A model generated the notes under the pieces. The model saw only the letters and a list, made by a program, of their open reading frames with translations, was not told the origin of the DNA and did no database searches. From assembly GCA_008933705.1 (NCBI GenBank), contig WBUN01000009.1:1-64000 (forward strand): a DNA stretch of 64,000 bases. Direction: 5' to 3'. Shown here one piece after another: positions 63,579 to 64,000 of the stretch. The DNA comes from Hyphomicrobiaceae bacterium (lineage in GTDB: Bacteria > Pseudomonadota > Alphaproteobacteria > Rhizobiales > Hyphomicrobiaceae). The translations under genes and the position numbers were made by a program. Position 1 is the first letter of the stretch. Each line of letters opens with the position of its first letter.

Positions 63579-64000
63579 CTAGAGGGCATTGGCAATCAGC
63601 CTTTCGATGGAAGACCGGTCGGTGTCGCCGATGGACCGGCCGACTTCAGCATTGCCCTTGAACATGATTAGCGTCGCCTGCTTCTGCACGTTGAACTTGC
63701 GCAGAACATCTTTCTGCTTATCGAAGTTGATCTCAAAGTACACAACGTCTTTGAAGCGGGCGCTCATCGTCAGGTCCTCGATGATCGGGCGCTGGACCTT
63801 GCACGTCGGACACCACGCCGCATAAATCTCCAGGAGAATTGGCTTGCCCGCCTTCTGAGCGCTCTCGAATGCTTCCCATGTGAACTTTGAACCGATTTCG
63901 GAGGCAATAGCCGCCCGCTCGGAAACCGTCAGCGCTGCGGCTGCTCCAAGGATCATCGTACGCCGGGATATCGTCGATACCTGCCTGAGCCGGTGGGGCG
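63579..64000 (-). CDS. Exported thioredoxin-like protein, 5' end cut by the window
   Basis: The thioredoxin fold has the redox motif AWCPTCKVQRP (CxxC), the KQATLIMFKG cis-proline-region equivalent (here QATL, no proline) and a final helix. Upstream of the ATG at 63956 the frame stays open to the edge and reads TISRRTMILGAAAALTV, a twin-arginine export signal. So the true start probably lies beyond 64000 and the protein goes to the periplasm. It likely takes electrons from the CcdA protein. The first residues are not visible. Confidence 0.75.
   Translation of the reverse strand, partial: PHRLRQVSTISRRTMILGAAAALTVSERAAIASEIGSKFTWEAFESAQKAGKPILLEIYAAWCPTCKVQRPIIEDLTMSARFKDVVYFEINFDKQKDVLRKFNVQKQATLIMFKGNAEVGRSIGDTDRSSIERLIANAL

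Overview
The window is high-GC DNA from a Gram-negative bacterium, most likely an alphaproteobacterium (Hyphomicrobiales or a Reyranella-like lineage; genus not determinable by eye). Pointers are an HWE-family sensor kinase, Bug-type and Cox-type genes, an SbmA/BacA-like transporter, and three exact plus two near matches to the alphaproteobacterial general-stress (EcfG) promoter GGAAC-N16/17-CGTT. No rRNA, tRNA or CRISPR array was seen.

Layout. 0.1-12.9 kb: an SbmA/BacA-like ABC transporter, then a signalling island with a periplasmic EF-hand protein, a frameshifted receiver protein, small proteins, a soluble hybrid histidine kinase of 2,100 residues built on tandem HAMP repeats of exactly 276 bp, and an HWE hybrid kinase downstream in the same operon. 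EcfG-type promoters sit in front of five of these units. 13.5-19.5 kb: IS remnants, an IclR regulator divergent from a TPP enzyme plus a Bug binding protein, and a TetR gene. 19.7-28.5 kb: an apparent operon joining a molybdenum hydroxylase (CoxL/S/M type) to a sugar-type ABC importer; its ATPase carries a CoxG domain at the N-terminus. 29-32.3 kb: aldehyde dehydrogenase, TetR and a divergent GST. 32.3-36.7 kb: a graveyard of IS630, hydrolase, LuxR, methyltransferase and MocR fragments around an intact cupin/MocR pair. 36.8-42.9 kb: a five-gene minus-strand operon (racemase, VOC, DUF2817, quinone oxidoreductase, CoA ligase) divergent from an Lrp regulator. 43-57.5 kb: an acyl-CoA catabolic locus with its own oligopeptide-type ABC importer. 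57.5-64 kb: a kinase-like gene, a Fic protein, a decayed gene interrupted by an IS110 remnant, an alcohol dehydrogenase, and a CcdA/thioredoxin pair at the edge.

How it works together. Most of the window is accessory catabolism: each block has a local regulator, often with a visible palindrome, an importer or binding protein, and redox or CoA-thioester enzymes. The 43-57.5 kb block seems to be run by a TetR protein that begins with a hotdog (acyl-CoA thioesterase-like) domain; the same CGAG-N2-CTCG palindrome lies in both promoter gaps that this regulator could control. The 19.7-28.5 kb block suggests import of a small heterocycle or sugar-like substrate followed by molybdenum-dependent hydroxylation.

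Most unusual points: the CoxG-RbsA fusion, the hotdog-TetR fusion with paired operators, the HAMP array with a near-identical internal tract, a 166-bp REPIN-like element present twice with one mismatch, and seven phased TTTTTCAYG iterons over the Fic gene start. All calls come from reading the sequence; no database search was run.
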